64,000 bases of DNA. Source: Bacillota bacterium. GTDB taxonomy: Bacteria > Bacillota > Clostridia > Acetivibrionales > JAEZXR01. The DNA lies in assembly GCA_023419605.1 (NCBI GenBank), contig JAEZXR010000121.1:186001-250000 (forward strand), read 5' to 3'. The notes under the pieces were generated by a model. It worked only from the letters and a program-made list of their open reading frames with translations. It did no database searches and was not told the DNA's origin. The position numbers and the translations under genes were made by a program. The stretch's first letter is position 1. Each line of letters starts with the position of its first letter. Shown here in pieces: positions 17,597 to 26,340 of the stretch.

Positions 17597-18844
17597 CTAC
17601 TTCGCTGCTTTAATTCTTAAAAGTTCATTCACAGCCTTCTCCAAACTTCCCTCTAACTGTAAGGTTTCACCGATTCTTATACTATTTTGGCGATAGAATG
17701 GTGTACTGATTATTTTATCCGCCACCTCTCTGATACGATTTGCAGTGGCTTCCATATCTGCCAGGGAAATTCCTGTTCCAAACTGCTTTATCCGTTCAGC
17801 TACTGCAAACTGGTCTCCCTGTTGGGGATATACAATAAGGGGAACCCCGGAACTGAGCGCTTCACTGGTACTGTTCATACCTCCATGCGTGAGGAAAAGG
17901 CTGGCCTTTTTGAGAACCTTCACTTGCGGTACATGGCTTTGAATAATAAAATTGCCCGGTACTTCACCGAGCTCGCAGAGGTCAATACGGTCTCCTATTG
18001 ACATTACAATTTGATAGTTACTGTCCTTAAACGCCTTAAAGCACTCCCTGTAAAAACATTCATTCTTATTTGCCTCTGTTGTTCCCAGCGATATATAGAT
18101 TAAAGGTTTATCCTCACTCTTTCCAAACAGATTGTCATCTTCCTCCTCCCTCAGGTATGAGGTACATCCGACAAAGCTAAATCTGTCGTCAAACAACTCC
18201 CCATAGGGCTGGAAGCATCTGGATGTGTAGACAATATTCAAGTATTCTGAATTCCCATATTCAAATATATTAAAATTCTTACGGCCGAAAGCCGATGCAA
18301 CTCTTTGTGATAAAATGTGGATCAGCCGGTTGGGGCTGAGCTGCAATTCGTTCATACGTTCCTCCGACATATGCAGGAAAAACTTTGAACATTCTTCCGG
18401 TGCGGCTTCGAAGACCCCGCTGCATATGGCAAAAGTGGGAACAGAAGCTATGGCCGGTACCTTGAGCATTTCTGCCGCCATTTTTCCCCAAACTCCATCA
18501 AAGTAGTCATACACAACATAATCAGGATATTCATCTTTTGCTTCTTCATAAAGTGCTTGTGCCATTCGCTGATTGGGTCCTGCAAAAATAGATGCAATTT
18601 TCCCATATATAAATGTCAAATCATTCTCAAAGCTCTCCACGTGCTGCTTTGGTTGCCAGTTGAATATTCCTTCGGGATCCTTATAACAGCGGTATTGGGC
18701 ACCTACTTTTTCTATAATAGCTCTATAGGCAGGGTGGGAATAGTAAATAACTTCTTCCCCTCTTCCCACTAGTTCCTTTACCAAAGCCAGGGTAGGGTTT
18801 ATATGTCCATAAAACGGATTAATATAAAAGATTATTTTTGACAC
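17597..18844 (-). CDS. GT1-family (macrolide-type) glycosyltransferase
   Basis: About 415 residues with a GT-B fold. The N-terminal acceptor domain begins IFYINPFYGHINPTLAL, where the His is the usual catalytic base position of this family. The C-terminal nucleotide-sugar domain carries SHVPQVKVLKKASLFLTHGG, then NSTSEALSSGVPLIVYPQQGDQ, the classic UDP-sugar binding region. It should attach a sugar to a hydroxyl of the product, or act in self-protection like macrolide glycosyltransferases. No sugar biosynthesis genes are seen, so a common UDP-hexose is likely. The start is GTG 18844, six bases after AGGAGG. The in-frame TTG at 18859 is upstream of that site. Confidence 0.9.
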   Translation of the reverse strand: MSKIIFYINPFYGHINPTLALVKELVGRGEEVIYYSHPAYRAIIEKVGAQYRCYKDPEGIFNWQPKQHVESFENDLTFIYGKIASIFAGPNQRMAQALYEEAKDEYPDYVVYDYFDGVWGKMAAEMLKVPAIASVPTFAICSGVFEAAPEECSKFFLHMSEERMNELQLSPNRLIHILSQRVASAFGRKNFNIFEYGNSEYLNIVYTSRCFQPYGELFDDRFSFVGCTSYLREEEDDNLFGKSEDKPLIYISLGTTEANKNECFYRECFKAFKDSNYQIVMSIGDRIDLCELGEVPGNFIIQSHVPQVKVLKKASLFLTHGGMNSTSEALSSGVPLIVYPQQGDQFAVAERIKQFGTGISLADMEATANRIREVADKIISTPFYRQNSIRIGETLQLEGSLEKAVNELLRIKAAK

Positions 18845-18883
18845 TGCCAACCTCCTCAACGGCTTTACACACCACTCTGATTT

Positions 18884-20014
18884 TTATACTTCAAATACAG
18901 GCCTAAAACTCTTTGAATAATAGTAGAGCATCTTGATAGCCTTCATATCGATGCACTTTCTACAAATATAGTCCTCCGGAGCATTTTCCGCTCCATATAT
19001 CCGTTTACGCAGCAGTCTCGCTTTTTCGCTTTTTAAGATATCGGCGATTTCACCATCCCTTATATTTCCGTATACCTCATTCTTATAGTAATCCATGCTG
19101 CAGATAAAAATGTCACCGTTAACACCTACATGAAGCCAATTAGTTACTTGGCTGCACCCGTAAAGCAGGCCTCCTATGCGGATATTCATAGCATACCTGT
19201 CTTTTACCAGCCCGGCACGGTCATGAGTGATATTTTGCTCAATCCTCACTGTTGAAGCTCCCTGGAATCTCTCTTCTATTCCTTTCAAATTATCTCTTAT
19301 CTCTCTGCTTGTTCCATTTACTATCATCTGAACGTTTAAACCCCAATGTACTGCATTTTCAACGTTTCTCATGATTTGTCCGTACTGCATCGAGCCTGTC
19401 AGGCGAGTAAATTCCTTTTGCTCAATGCTGGGAAGGTTAAACCTGATGGTCGACAGCACTCCGCTTTCACTCAATGTACGGATTTTGTCCGTATCCAGTT
19501 CGCTTCCGTTTGTACTGAGTATAAGCTTCAGTCTCGTACCCGACAGTTTTTTAATCCGATCTTCAAAGTACTTGTCTAAAGTCGGTTCATTGTAAAAATT
19601 TAATGTAACATACTTTAACGAAGGGTGTCTAAGTGCTTTGTCAATGATTTCACTAAATAAGTCCATATTCATAAAACTTTTTGCTTTAGGATTGAAATGG
19701 ACAGGGCAATATCCGCAGCGCCAATTGCAATGCGTATTGGTTTCTATCTCCAAATACTCTATATTGGTGGTATCCCAAATCATTTGTGGGTCCAGCAAAA
19801 AGCCTCCGCCGATACTCTCTTCTATAGTTTCGGAACCAAACATTTGAATCAGGTGTTCGGTATCTCGAGGCAGCTTACAATGCTCCAGCACTTTTATTAC
19901 AGAACTGTCTATATCGTAGAAGTCCCCTGTCATAATCGAGTGAAGCTTATTATTGGGACTATTGGGTACAAGGGCTATAAAAGGTGATGTCTGTAGCTTT
20001 TTAGGCAATTTCAT
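18884..20014 (-). CDS. Radical SAM protein with SPASM-like C-terminal cysteines
   Basis: About 376 residues. The N-terminal 70 residues resemble a small PqqD-like substrate-binding fold. The radical SAM motif has Cys96, Cys100 and Cys103 in THCNWRCGYC. C-terminal cysteines in YGCSQ, FICSMDY and YICRKC suggest an auxiliary SPASM or twitch cluster, as in peptide-modifying and dehydrogenating radical SAM enzymes. No cobalamin domain is present. It may oxidise, crosslink or epimerise a carrier-bound aminoacyl or acyl group. The start is ATG 20014 behind GGGGGAGA. No precursor-peptide gene is seen nearby, which argues against a RiPP role. Confidence 0.85.
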   Translation of the reverse strand: MKLPKKLQTSPFIALVPNSPNNKLHSIMTGDFYDIDSSVIKVLEHCKLPRDTEHLIQMFGSETIEESIGGGFLLDPQMIWDTTNIEYLEIETNTHCNWRCGYCPVHFNPKAKSFMNMDLFSEIIDKALRHPSLKYVTLNFYNEPTLDKYFEDRIKKLSGTRLKLILSTNGSELDTDKIRTLSESGVLSTIRFNLPSIEQKEFTRLTGSMQYGQIMRNVENAVHWGLNVQMIVNGTSREIRDNLKGIEERFQGASTVRIEQNITHDRAGLVKDRYAMNIRIGGLLYGCSQVTNWLHVGVNGDIFICSMDYYKNEVYGNIRDGEIADILKSEKARLLRKRIYGAENAPEDYICRKCIDMKAIKMLYYYSKSFRPVFEV

Positions 20015-20064
20015 TTCCACTCTCCCCCAATACTGTTATTTCATTTACTTCGATTCCTTTTACC

Positions 20065-20997
20065 TCAAAGCACCCGCAGCAGTTTTTCCATATCTTTTCC
20101 ATCGTTTACCCAGTGGCAATCCATTTCAGGATCAATGATCCTGGTATTCCCGGATATGGTACAGCCCGGTCCTAATTCAATAATTTTTCTCGTATCTCCA
20201 GCTTTTAGATTGGCAATGACTCTATCCCAGTGAATGGGAGATGAAATCTGCCTTGACAGCCTGCTTTTTATCTCCCTGCCCTTCGTGGAGCATGACCCAT
20301 CGGAGCATGCAAACACAGGTCTTTGGGCATCATAAAAATGATATTTGTCAAATATCAGGTCCGATTTTTCTGTAATTTTGCAGCATAGCGGACTGTGAAA
20401 AGCCCCTCCACTTTCTATGGGTATTATCCACCTCGCACCGCTTTCTTTTGCCAGCTTTGACACCCTCGCAAGCTTTTCCTTTTTTCCGGCTATCACATTC
20501 TGGTCTTTTGACAGGCAAATCGCTACCGCTATTTCTTTTCCTTCCGGGTCTATTTCCTTACAGCATCGGTACAGCTTTTCTCTGTCCAATTCAAATACCC
20601 TTGCCATACCGCCGTTTCTAACTGTATCACTTTCGGAAAGAAGCTTTTCCAATTCATATACAAGCCCCAACACCTCCGGGAATGCAACTACGGCTCCGGA
20701 TGCAACAGCAGTGAACTCCCCCTGACTGAATCCGATGTAAGCTTTCGGCAATGATATAACCGCTGCCAGAACCGTGTAAAGCGCAAAGCAATGAGTAATA
20801 AGGCATACCGTATGCAACTCCGGCCGCTGCGACGGATTTTTATAGGATATATCATGAAGATCTTCTCCAATAAAGCTGCCAGCGGTATCATAGATTTTTC
20901 TGAAGGCTTCAAACTCATTATAAAAGTCAGCGCTAAGACCCTGATAAAATGCATCCCTTGCAGGAAATGCAATCGCATATTTACTATGGCCGTCCAT
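20065..20997 (-). CDS. Divergent acyltransferase-like protein (possible editing acyl hydrolase)
   Basis: 310 residues with a malonyltransferase-type fold: Ser91 in GFSQGE and His201 in GGAFHSPL form the catalytic pair. Key differences from the AT at 11223 are visible. The N-terminal GQGSQ loop is replaced by PARDAFYQG, GHSxG has become GFSQG, and the malonate-gripping Arg is Lys or absent at the aligned position. In trans-AT PKS clusters, a second AT homologue lacking this Arg often acts as an acyl hydrolase that clears stalled carrier proteins. That role is inferred here; transfer of a non-malonyl acyl group is the alternative. AGGAGG is well placed before the ATG. Confidence 0.8.
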   Translation of the reverse strand: MDGHSKYAIAFPARDAFYQGLSADFYNEFEAFRKIYDTAGSFIGEDLHDISYKNPSQRPELHTVCLITHCFALYTVLAAVISLPKAYIGFSQGEFTAVASGAVVAFPEVLGLVYELEKLLSESDTVRNGGMARVFELDREKLYRCCKEIDPEGKEIAVAICLSKDQNVIAGKKEKLARVSKLAKESGARWIIPIESGGAFHSPLCCKITEKSDLIFDKYHFYDAQRPVFACSDGSCSTKGREIKSRLSRQISSPIHWDRVIANLKAGDTRKIIELGPGCTISGNTRIIDPEMDCHWVNDGKDMEKLLRVL

Positions 20998-21026
20998 TTC
21001 AAACCTCCTGATTATTTAAGCAAACT

Positions 21027-22346
21027 TCATCCGCTTCTTAGGACTTCCTTTCTGCGCTTTATCATCTTTCTTAAATGTATCAGCCTATCTATCGCGGAAG
21101 TACTGTCAGATATCTGCCTGTAGATTTCAAGAAGACCCTCCTCCAATTCTTCACTCGTCATATTCTTAGGCTTGATGGTTACATCCCAGAAGGTGTAATA
21201 GCTCCAGTCTTTGTTTATAATCCTTCCTTCATTTTCCAACTTTTCCCTCAACCGCGTCCCCGGCAGTGGTGTCGGTACGGTAATATTTGCCCCGTAAAGC
21301 ATGCTCTTTTTGATGAAATCAGCCGTTGCTGCGAATATATCGGTACCATCGCTATCCAGACCCACTATAAAAGTCCCGTAAATATGAATTCCGTAAGATT
21401 GGATTTTCTCTATCATATCTGAATATCTGGGAAGCTGTTTCAGCTTCCAATTCTTATTATCCAGGTTATACAAACTATTATAGGATACACTCTCAAATCC
21501 GATTACTACCCATTGACACCCCGATCGTACCATCAATTCGAGCAGCTCCGGATCCTCTGCAATCGAAATATCTGTTTGAGCAATCCATCGCAGATCCATT
21601 TTTTCCATCTGCCGCAGCAGATCCTTCGATTCCTTCCTTTTCACAAACATGTTGTCATCGGCAAACAATACCAGCACATCGGGAAATCTACGCTGTATTT
21701 CCATCAACTCTCTTAGTATGCTTTCATTGCCCTTACGTCTATAGTGAACCCCAAATATCTTGGAAGCACAGCAAAATGCGCAGTCATGGGGACAGCCTCT
21801 TGTAGTCTGCAGTGTAACTATCGGATAGCTGTAACCCTCCAGCAGATCATATCTGGGAATTCTGGCATTTTCAAAACAATATTTCCCTGCCTCAGCCTCT
21901 CGATAGTACTTCCTAACCTGTCCTTTTTTATAGTCCTCTATAAAAAGGGGCCATAATTCCTCTCCTTCTCCGGCAATAACAACATCAGCCCATCGGCCTG
22001 CTTCCTCCGTCAGTATGGTGGCATGGATCCCCCCCAGTACCGTCATTGTACCTTTTTCCTTGAATTTCGAAGCAATTTCATAGGCATTTACTATCTGTTG
22101 TGTCATGGCGCTAATACATACGATATCATAATCCTTACTGTAATCGATGGGCTTGTAGTTTTCATCGATATAGTCGCACACCCAGTCCTCTGGAAAATAA
22201 GCTGCAATCGTCAGCAAACCCAGATTCGGACCTGTCCACAAGTACCGGAAACTCTCCATATTATTCGTATTTTCCAGAAAAAAAGCCATCCTTTCATTTT
22301 TTCCGAAAACATTTCCTTTAGGAGATATTAATGCAATCCTTATCAT
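21027..22346 (-). CDS. Cobalamin-binding-type radical SAM protein (short subgroup, copy 3)
   Basis: 439 residues. It begins RIALISPKGNVFG and has a B12-binding-like N-terminal domain (VLGGIHATILTEEA), then a radical SAM core with the cysteines of TTRGCPHDCAFC. It shares RIALISPKG, PTPLPGTRL and a C-terminal KPKNMTSEELEEGLLEIY region with the adjacent pair at 31118-33732. This subgroup resembles hopanoid- and polyketide-modifying B12 radical SAM proteins, of which many are C-methyltransferases. The start overlaps the stop of the hydrolase gene (ATGA). Substrate unknown. Confidence 0.88.
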   Translation of the reverse strand: MIRIALISPKGNVFGKNERMAFFLENTNNMESFRYLWTGPNLGLLTIAAYFPEDWVCDYIDENYKPIDYSKDYDIVCISAMTQQIVNAYEIASKFKEKGTMTVLGGIHATILTEEAGRWADVVIAGEGEELWPLFIEDYKKGQVRKYYREAEAGKYCFENARIPRYDLLEGYSYPIVTLQTTRGCPHDCAFCCASKIFGVHYRRKGNESILRELMEIQRRFPDVLVLFADDNMFVKRKESKDLLRQMEKMDLRWIAQTDISIAEDPELLELMVRSGCQWVVIGFESVSYNSLYNLDNKNWKLKQLPRYSDMIEKIQSYGIHIYGTFIVGLDSDGTDIFAATADFIKKSMLYGANITVPTPLPGTRLREKLENEGRIINKDWSYYTFWDVTIKPKNMTSEELEEGLLEIYRQISDSTSAIDRLIHLRKMIKRRKEVLRSG

Positions 22347-23239
22347 CCTTCTACCTTCCCAATTAAATTTTTTTCAAAGAAATCATTCAACCGTTTTGAG
22401 TATTCCTTTTCGTTTATGCATTTGTTTGTGAGATGCCGGGTATTTTTCACCTTCCAGAATATAGAGTTCTCTGATTCCAAAAGACTGTATGCAAACTCTG
22501 CATTTTCTATGGTAATAATATTATCTTTAACTCCGTGTATGAGAAATACCGGTTTTCCTTTCAATGTCTTAAGCATTTTAACTGTTTTTCCGGCCATTCT
22601 CACAAATCCGACATAGTACAGGTATATGGCAAGGAAAAACAGCCGGCAGAGGGGATTTTTAATGTTTTTGTTATCCAATACATATACAAAATATTTCCTG
22701 ACCTTTATAAGAGGACCGCTATCGACCACCACAGCTTTTACTTCGGGATATTTTTTCAATGCATATAAAGCCGGCGTCGAACCCATCGAAAAACCTATGG
22801 TGCCAAAAGGTCCTTCCACCCCCATGGCTTTAATCGCCTTAAAAAAGGTGTCAAAATCATTTTCCATGCTGTTTTTTACAAACCTATCATTATCGCTTTC
22901 ACCATGGTTGCGAAAATCAAAGCTCAATACCCGAAAACCACACCCAACCAGGGAATCAAAAAATTGAAGCACAGCTTCCTTTGACCCCCCCAGATAATGA
23001 CAGGCCAGTATTGTACCCCTGCTTTTCATCTTAGGCTTATAATCAATGCCTTTAAGCATTTTCCCATCTGCAGTGACAATATCAAATTTACGATACGTCA
23101 GCGGAACATTGGACTTTATGGGATAATCAAACCTTTTGGGATGGCTCAGGCTGTATACCAACTGGTATGCAATTACAAAATGGTATACCAGGACTGCTGT
23201 TAATAATGTAATAATTAGTATTATAATAACTAGACTCAT
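22343..23239 (-). CDS. Membrane-anchored alpha/beta hydrolase
   Basis: About 298 residues. One N-terminal transmembrane helix (residues 2-25, very rich in Ile, Leu and Val) probably tethers the protein with the catalytic domain outside or at the membrane face. The hydrolase domain has the oxyanion strand ILACHYLGGS, nucleophile Ser in GFSMGS, an Asp in HGVKDN and His in NTRHLTN. It is most like serine aminopeptidase/lysophospholipase-type esterases. It could act in product release, deacylation or self-protection. ATG 23239 is chosen with GAAGGTGG upstream. An in-frame TTG at 23257 is a weaker start. No specific substrate can be named. Confidence 0.82.
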   Translation of the reverse strand: MSLVIIILIITLLTAVLVYHFVIAYQLVYSLSHPKRFDYPIKSNVPLTYRKFDIVTADGKMLKGIDYKPKMKSRGTILACHYLGGSKEAVLQFFDSLVGCGFRVLSFDFRNHGESDNDRFVKNSMENDFDTFFKAIKAMGVEGPFGTIGFSMGSTPALYALKKYPEVKAVVVDSGPLIKVRKYFVYVLDNKNIKNPLCRLFFLAIYLYYVGFVRMAGKTVKMLKTLKGKPVFLIHGVKDNIITIENAEFAYSLLESENSIFWKVKNTRHLTNKCINEKEYSKRLNDFFEKNLIGKVEG

Positions 23240-23250
23240 CTTTACCACCT

Positions 23251-24804
23251 TCAACAAGGGATTCCTTTTATGATAAATCTTCTTATGGCATTGTTGCCAT
23301 AGTCCGCGATGTACAGTATGCGGTTTTCATTGTCAACAGCCATTCCTGCCGGAATATTCAAGCAATCTTTTTTGTCTTCGGTCCTTCCGTCCCAATAGCC
23401 GGGGCTTCCATTCCCTACCAGTGTTTCTATTCTGTTTGTCAGCAAATTAATGATTCTTATACAATGATTCCCGGCATCAGCTACAAGCAGATATTTATCT
23501 GTCCAGGTACTGACCCAAAAGGGAGAATTGAGCGCGGCATACCTTGCATCCATGCCATCTCCCGAGTATCCGGGCTCTCCCGTTCCACATACGGTCCTTA
23601 TGCATCTCTTTTCAGTATCAACTATCCTTACACAGTGATTACCATAGTCCGCAATAAAAACAAACTCGCCCCTGGAGGATACCGCCAATCCATAAGGACG
23701 ATCCAATGAGGCCTTTAGGGGATCCTCCCCATCACCGCTGTAGCCGAATTTTCCACAGCCTGCGATAGTGCGTATTATGCCGTCTTTTGTTATCATCCTT
23801 ATTACATTGTTCCCATAGTCATTGGTATAAACATTTCCATATCCGTCTACAACCACACCCCCGGGCCGGCTTAACTTTGCATGCCGTGCTTTTCCATTAT
23901 CTCCTTCATAGCCTTCTCCGCCACAGCCCGCCAGGGTGGAAATCAAGCCCCTGCAGTCTATTTTTCTTATGCAGTGGTTGCCCGTATCGGCAACATATAT
24001 GCATCCCTCACTGTCAACAGCAGCACCGCTCGGCTTGTTCAACCTGGCATGGATTGCCGGACCTTCATCGCCACTGTATCCGTAATCTCCTTCTCCCGCT
24101 ATTGTTTCTATCATGCCGTCTTTCGTAATTTTTCTGATCCTATGATTTCCGCGGTCTGCAAAAACCAGATCTGTTTTATTTAAAACATCTACTCCGTATG
24201 GCTCAAGCAGCTTCGCCTCAAAGGCAGGTCCCATGTCGCCTCCGAAGCCTCTCAGCCCTCCACCGGCCACTGTCGACATTTCTTCTTCTTTATTTCCCGT
24301 TACATGAATACAAACTTTAGGAGCAAAGACTGCCTGATTGCGTCCCCCTTTTTTTGACATAGCTAAGGCAATCTCCGTGGATTTAAGCAGCAACTCGGCA
24401 TTCTTTTCTCCTTCTCTACTGATTGCTCCTCCAAAACTGACGGTCATAGGGGTCTTCGCATATATTGAATATTCTCCTATAAACCTTTGCTTTCTGAAAC
24501 TTTTTCTGATAGAGTCAAGTCTTGCCATAAAGCTTTCCCTGTCTGCATTGTCGAATATAAGCAGAAATTCATCCCCACCATATCTTCCTACGGTGGCATC
24601 CTCGCAGCCGGAGAAAAACAGGGCAATACGCTGTAATATCTTGTCCCCTTCTTCCGACCCCAATTTGGAATCTATATTTACAAAGAAGTCTACGTCCGCC
24701 AAAGCTATACCGATTTCACCATCTCCTGACAGTTTATCCTCAAGATATGAAATAATGGCTTCACGGCTTCTGAGTCCTGTGAGCTTATCCATGGATATAT
24801 CCAT
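23251..24804 (-). CDS. GGDEF domain fused to a six-repeat NHL beta-propeller
   Basis: 517 residues. Residues 1-165 are a GGDEF (diguanylate cyclase) domain with an intact RYGGDEF motif at 74-80 and no obvious RxxD inhibitory site. Residues 178-517 hold six NHL-type repeats, each with a GxGYxGD turn, an LxxPxGxAVD segment and a YxADxGNHxIRxI strand, consistent with one closed six-bladed propeller. No signal peptide or membrane helix is visible. GGDEF domains make cyclic di-GMP; NHL propellers bind proteins or ligands. Such a fusion is unexpected inside a PKS/NRPS operon, where it sits directly after fabG (TAGATG). It may sense the product or serve as a scaffold. Confidence 0.85.
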   Translation of the reverse strand: MDISMDKLTGLRSREAIISYLEDKLSGDGEIGIALADVDFFVNIDSKLGSEEGDKILQRIALFFSGCEDATVGRYGGDEFLLIFDNADRESFMARLDSIRKSFRKQRFIGEYSIYAKTPMTVSFGGAISREGEKNAELLLKSTEIALAMSKKGGRNQAVFAPKVCIHVTGNKEEEMSTVAGGGLRGFGGDMGPAFEAKLLEPYGVDVLNKTDLVFADRGNHRIRKITKDGMIETIAGEGDYGYSGDEGPAIHARLNKPSGAAVDSEGCIYVADTGNHCIRKIDCRGLISTLAGCGGEGYEGDNGKARHAKLSRPGGVVVDGYGNVYTNDYGNNVIRMITKDGIIRTIAGCGKFGYSGDGEDPLKASLDRPYGLAVSSRGEFVFIADYGNHCVRIVDTEKRCIRTVCGTGEPGYSGDGMDARYAALNSPFWVSTWTDKYLLVADAGNHCIRIINLLTNRIETLVGNGSPGYWDGRTEDKKDCLNIPAGMAVDNENRILYIADYGNNAIRRFIIKGIPC

Positions 24805-25554
24805 CTATAATCCCATCCCTCCGTCTAAAGGTATGGTTGTGCCCGTCAAATAGTCTGGAGCACAGTCACTATCTGCAAGGAATAAAACAACACTGGTCAC
24901 TTCATCTACCCTGCATAATCTTCCTGCCGGCACTGTGCTTATCAGCTTTTCCTTTTCCTTATCAGTAAGTCCTCGCAGCATATCGGTTTCCACCCCGCCC
25001 GGCGCAACGGCATTTACGGCAATTCCGTATTTTGCCACTTCTTTTGCCAAGGCCTTGGTAAATCCTATAAGGGCAGCTTTTGAGCTTGAGTAGTTTGTCT
25101 GTCCTGCAATTCCGGATATACCGCTTACTGAGCTGATATTGATGATTCTTCCGGACCTCTTCTTCAACATATAATATATGGCTGCTTGCGTCAGGTTAAA
25201 AGGTCCTCCAATATTGGTTTCCAGCACCTCATTCCAATCTTCAGCCGCCATGAATGCCAGGGTTTTATCCTTACGAATGCCTGCATTGTTGACAACGATG
25301 TCAATAGCGCCCCACTCTTCTATTACCGCAGCAACTACAGCCTTTACTTGTTGTTTGTTTCTTATATCCGCTTTGTAGGCTCTAATAGTTCCAAGCAGAT
25401 TTTCCCCTTCTTTTATTACTTCTTCTGCTTCTTTTTCACTGTTGAAGTATATAAAAGCTATTTTTGATCCCTTCTCCGCCAATGCAAGCGCCACCGCTTT
25501 GCCGATACCCCTTGAGCCTCCTGATACCAGCGCTACTTTTCCTTTAAGTGCCAT
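24805..25554 (-). CDS. fabG: 3-oxoacyl-ACP reductase, FabG-type SDR
   Basis: 249 residues and a standard short-chain dehydrogenase/reductase. The NADPH loop SGGSRGIGKA is at 11-20, NNAG follows in the middle, the catalytic Ser lies in INISSVSGISG, and Tyr and Lys in TNYSSSKAA. The C-terminus LDGGMGL is typical of FabG. It should reduce the beta-keto group on ACP after each round of type II chain extension, working with the dehydratase at 35473. A clear GGAGG site precedes the ATG. Its place beside the crotonase supports beta-carbon processing. Whether it serves only this pathway cannot be told from sequence. Confidence 0.92.
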   Translation of the reverse strand: MALKGKVALVSGGSRGIGKAVALALAEKGSKIAFIYFNSEKEAEEVIKEGENLLGTIRAYKADIRNKQQVKAVVAAVIEEWGAIDIVVNNAGIRKDKTLAFMAAEDWNEVLETNIGGPFNLTQAAIYYMLKKRSGRIINISSVSGISGIAGQTNYSSSKAALIGFTKALAKEVAKYGIAVNAVAPGGVETDMLRGLTDKEKEKLISTVPAGRLCRVDEVTSVVLFLADSDCAPDYLTGTTIPLDGGMGL

Positions 25555-25581
25555 TGCTACACCTCCAATGATTCTGCCTCG

Positions 25582-26340
25582 TCATTCGTTTCCGCACATC
25601 TTATTTGCAGATTTCTGCAACCTTTCGTAGGCTTCCCCTGACGACAGGACTTTTTTTAACTCTTCACTCCGAAAGCTACCTACCGCATCTTTGTTTATGA
25701 TCTTTTTGCTCAAGCCCAGCGAACAGCTTGAATAACCTGCGATGCGCCGTGCCACATCCATCACCGTACCATCAAGCTCCTTCACTTCAGTTGTTTTGTA
25801 CAGCAGCCCACAGCTTTCTGCTTTTTGGGCATTCATTCTACCATTTGTAAGCAGTAATGCCGCTGCTTCAGAAGCCCCTACAAGCCTCACCAGCAATTCG
25901 ATTCCTCCATCAGCCAGCAAGCCGCCGTATTGGGGATCAGGCAGCCAAAGCCATGTATTTGATGCCGCTATACGCAAATCACAACTGAATGCGATAGAGG
26001 CTGCCGAGCCTATAACAGGCCCTGACAGCGCACAGATAAATATTCTTTCAGATGACAGTATCTGCCGATTGATTTTATAAACTATTTCTACAGCTCTGTA
26101 CACATTGTCTGCAAAGGCCTCCGTGCTTTCCTCACAAAAGAAGCTTCCCAGGTCCATTCCCGAAGAAAAACCAAAAGGCTGAAGGCTTTTTATTATTACT
26201 ACCCTGATATTCTCGATGCGCTCCACGGTATACAGCCTTTGCTGTAATTCCTCAAGGAAAGCCCTGTTCATACTGTTTGTACGGGGGCGATTCAAGCTTA
26301 TAACTGCTATGTCATCCAATACCTCTATCTTTATATGCAT
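25582..26340 (-). CDS. Enoyl-CoA hydratase/isomerase (crotonase) family protein
   Basis: 252 residues of the crotonase fold. The first half-site SSGMDLGSFF and the oxyanion region SGPVIGSAASIAFSCDLRIAAS are clear. The two hydratase glutamates are not obvious: the PE-x-x-x-G segment reads PDPQYGG here. This points to isomerase, decarboxylase or another crotonase reaction rather than plain hydration. No HMG-CoA synthase homologue is present, so a full beta-branching cassette is not supported. It lies between the 2-hydroxyacyl-CoA dehydratase genes and fabG and may process the enoyl product of the former. The start overlaps the stop of the preceding gene. Confidence 0.85.
   Translation of the reverse strand: MHIKIEVLDDIAVISLNRPRTNSMNRAFLEELQQRLYTVERIENIRVVIIKSLQPFGFSSGMDLGSFFCEESTEAFADNVYRAVEIVYKINRQILSSERIFICALSGPVIGSAASIAFSCDLRIAASNTWLWLPDPQYGGLLADGGIELLVRLVGASEAAALLLTNGRMNAQKAESCGLLYKTTEVKELDGTVMDVARRIAGYSSCSLGLSKKIINKDAVGSFRSEELKKVLSSGEAYERLQKSANKMCGNE

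Noticed and set aside
18884..20014. RiPP maturase, based on the SPASM-like radical SAM architecture.
   Set aside because: No small precursor gene or leader-like peptide was found nearby, and all neighbours are PKS/NRPS tailoring genes.
25582..26340. Beta-branching (HMG-CoA synthase type) cassette suggested by the crotonase.
   Set aside because: No HMG-CoA synthase homologue, no decarboxylating ketosynthase and only one crotonase are present in the window.
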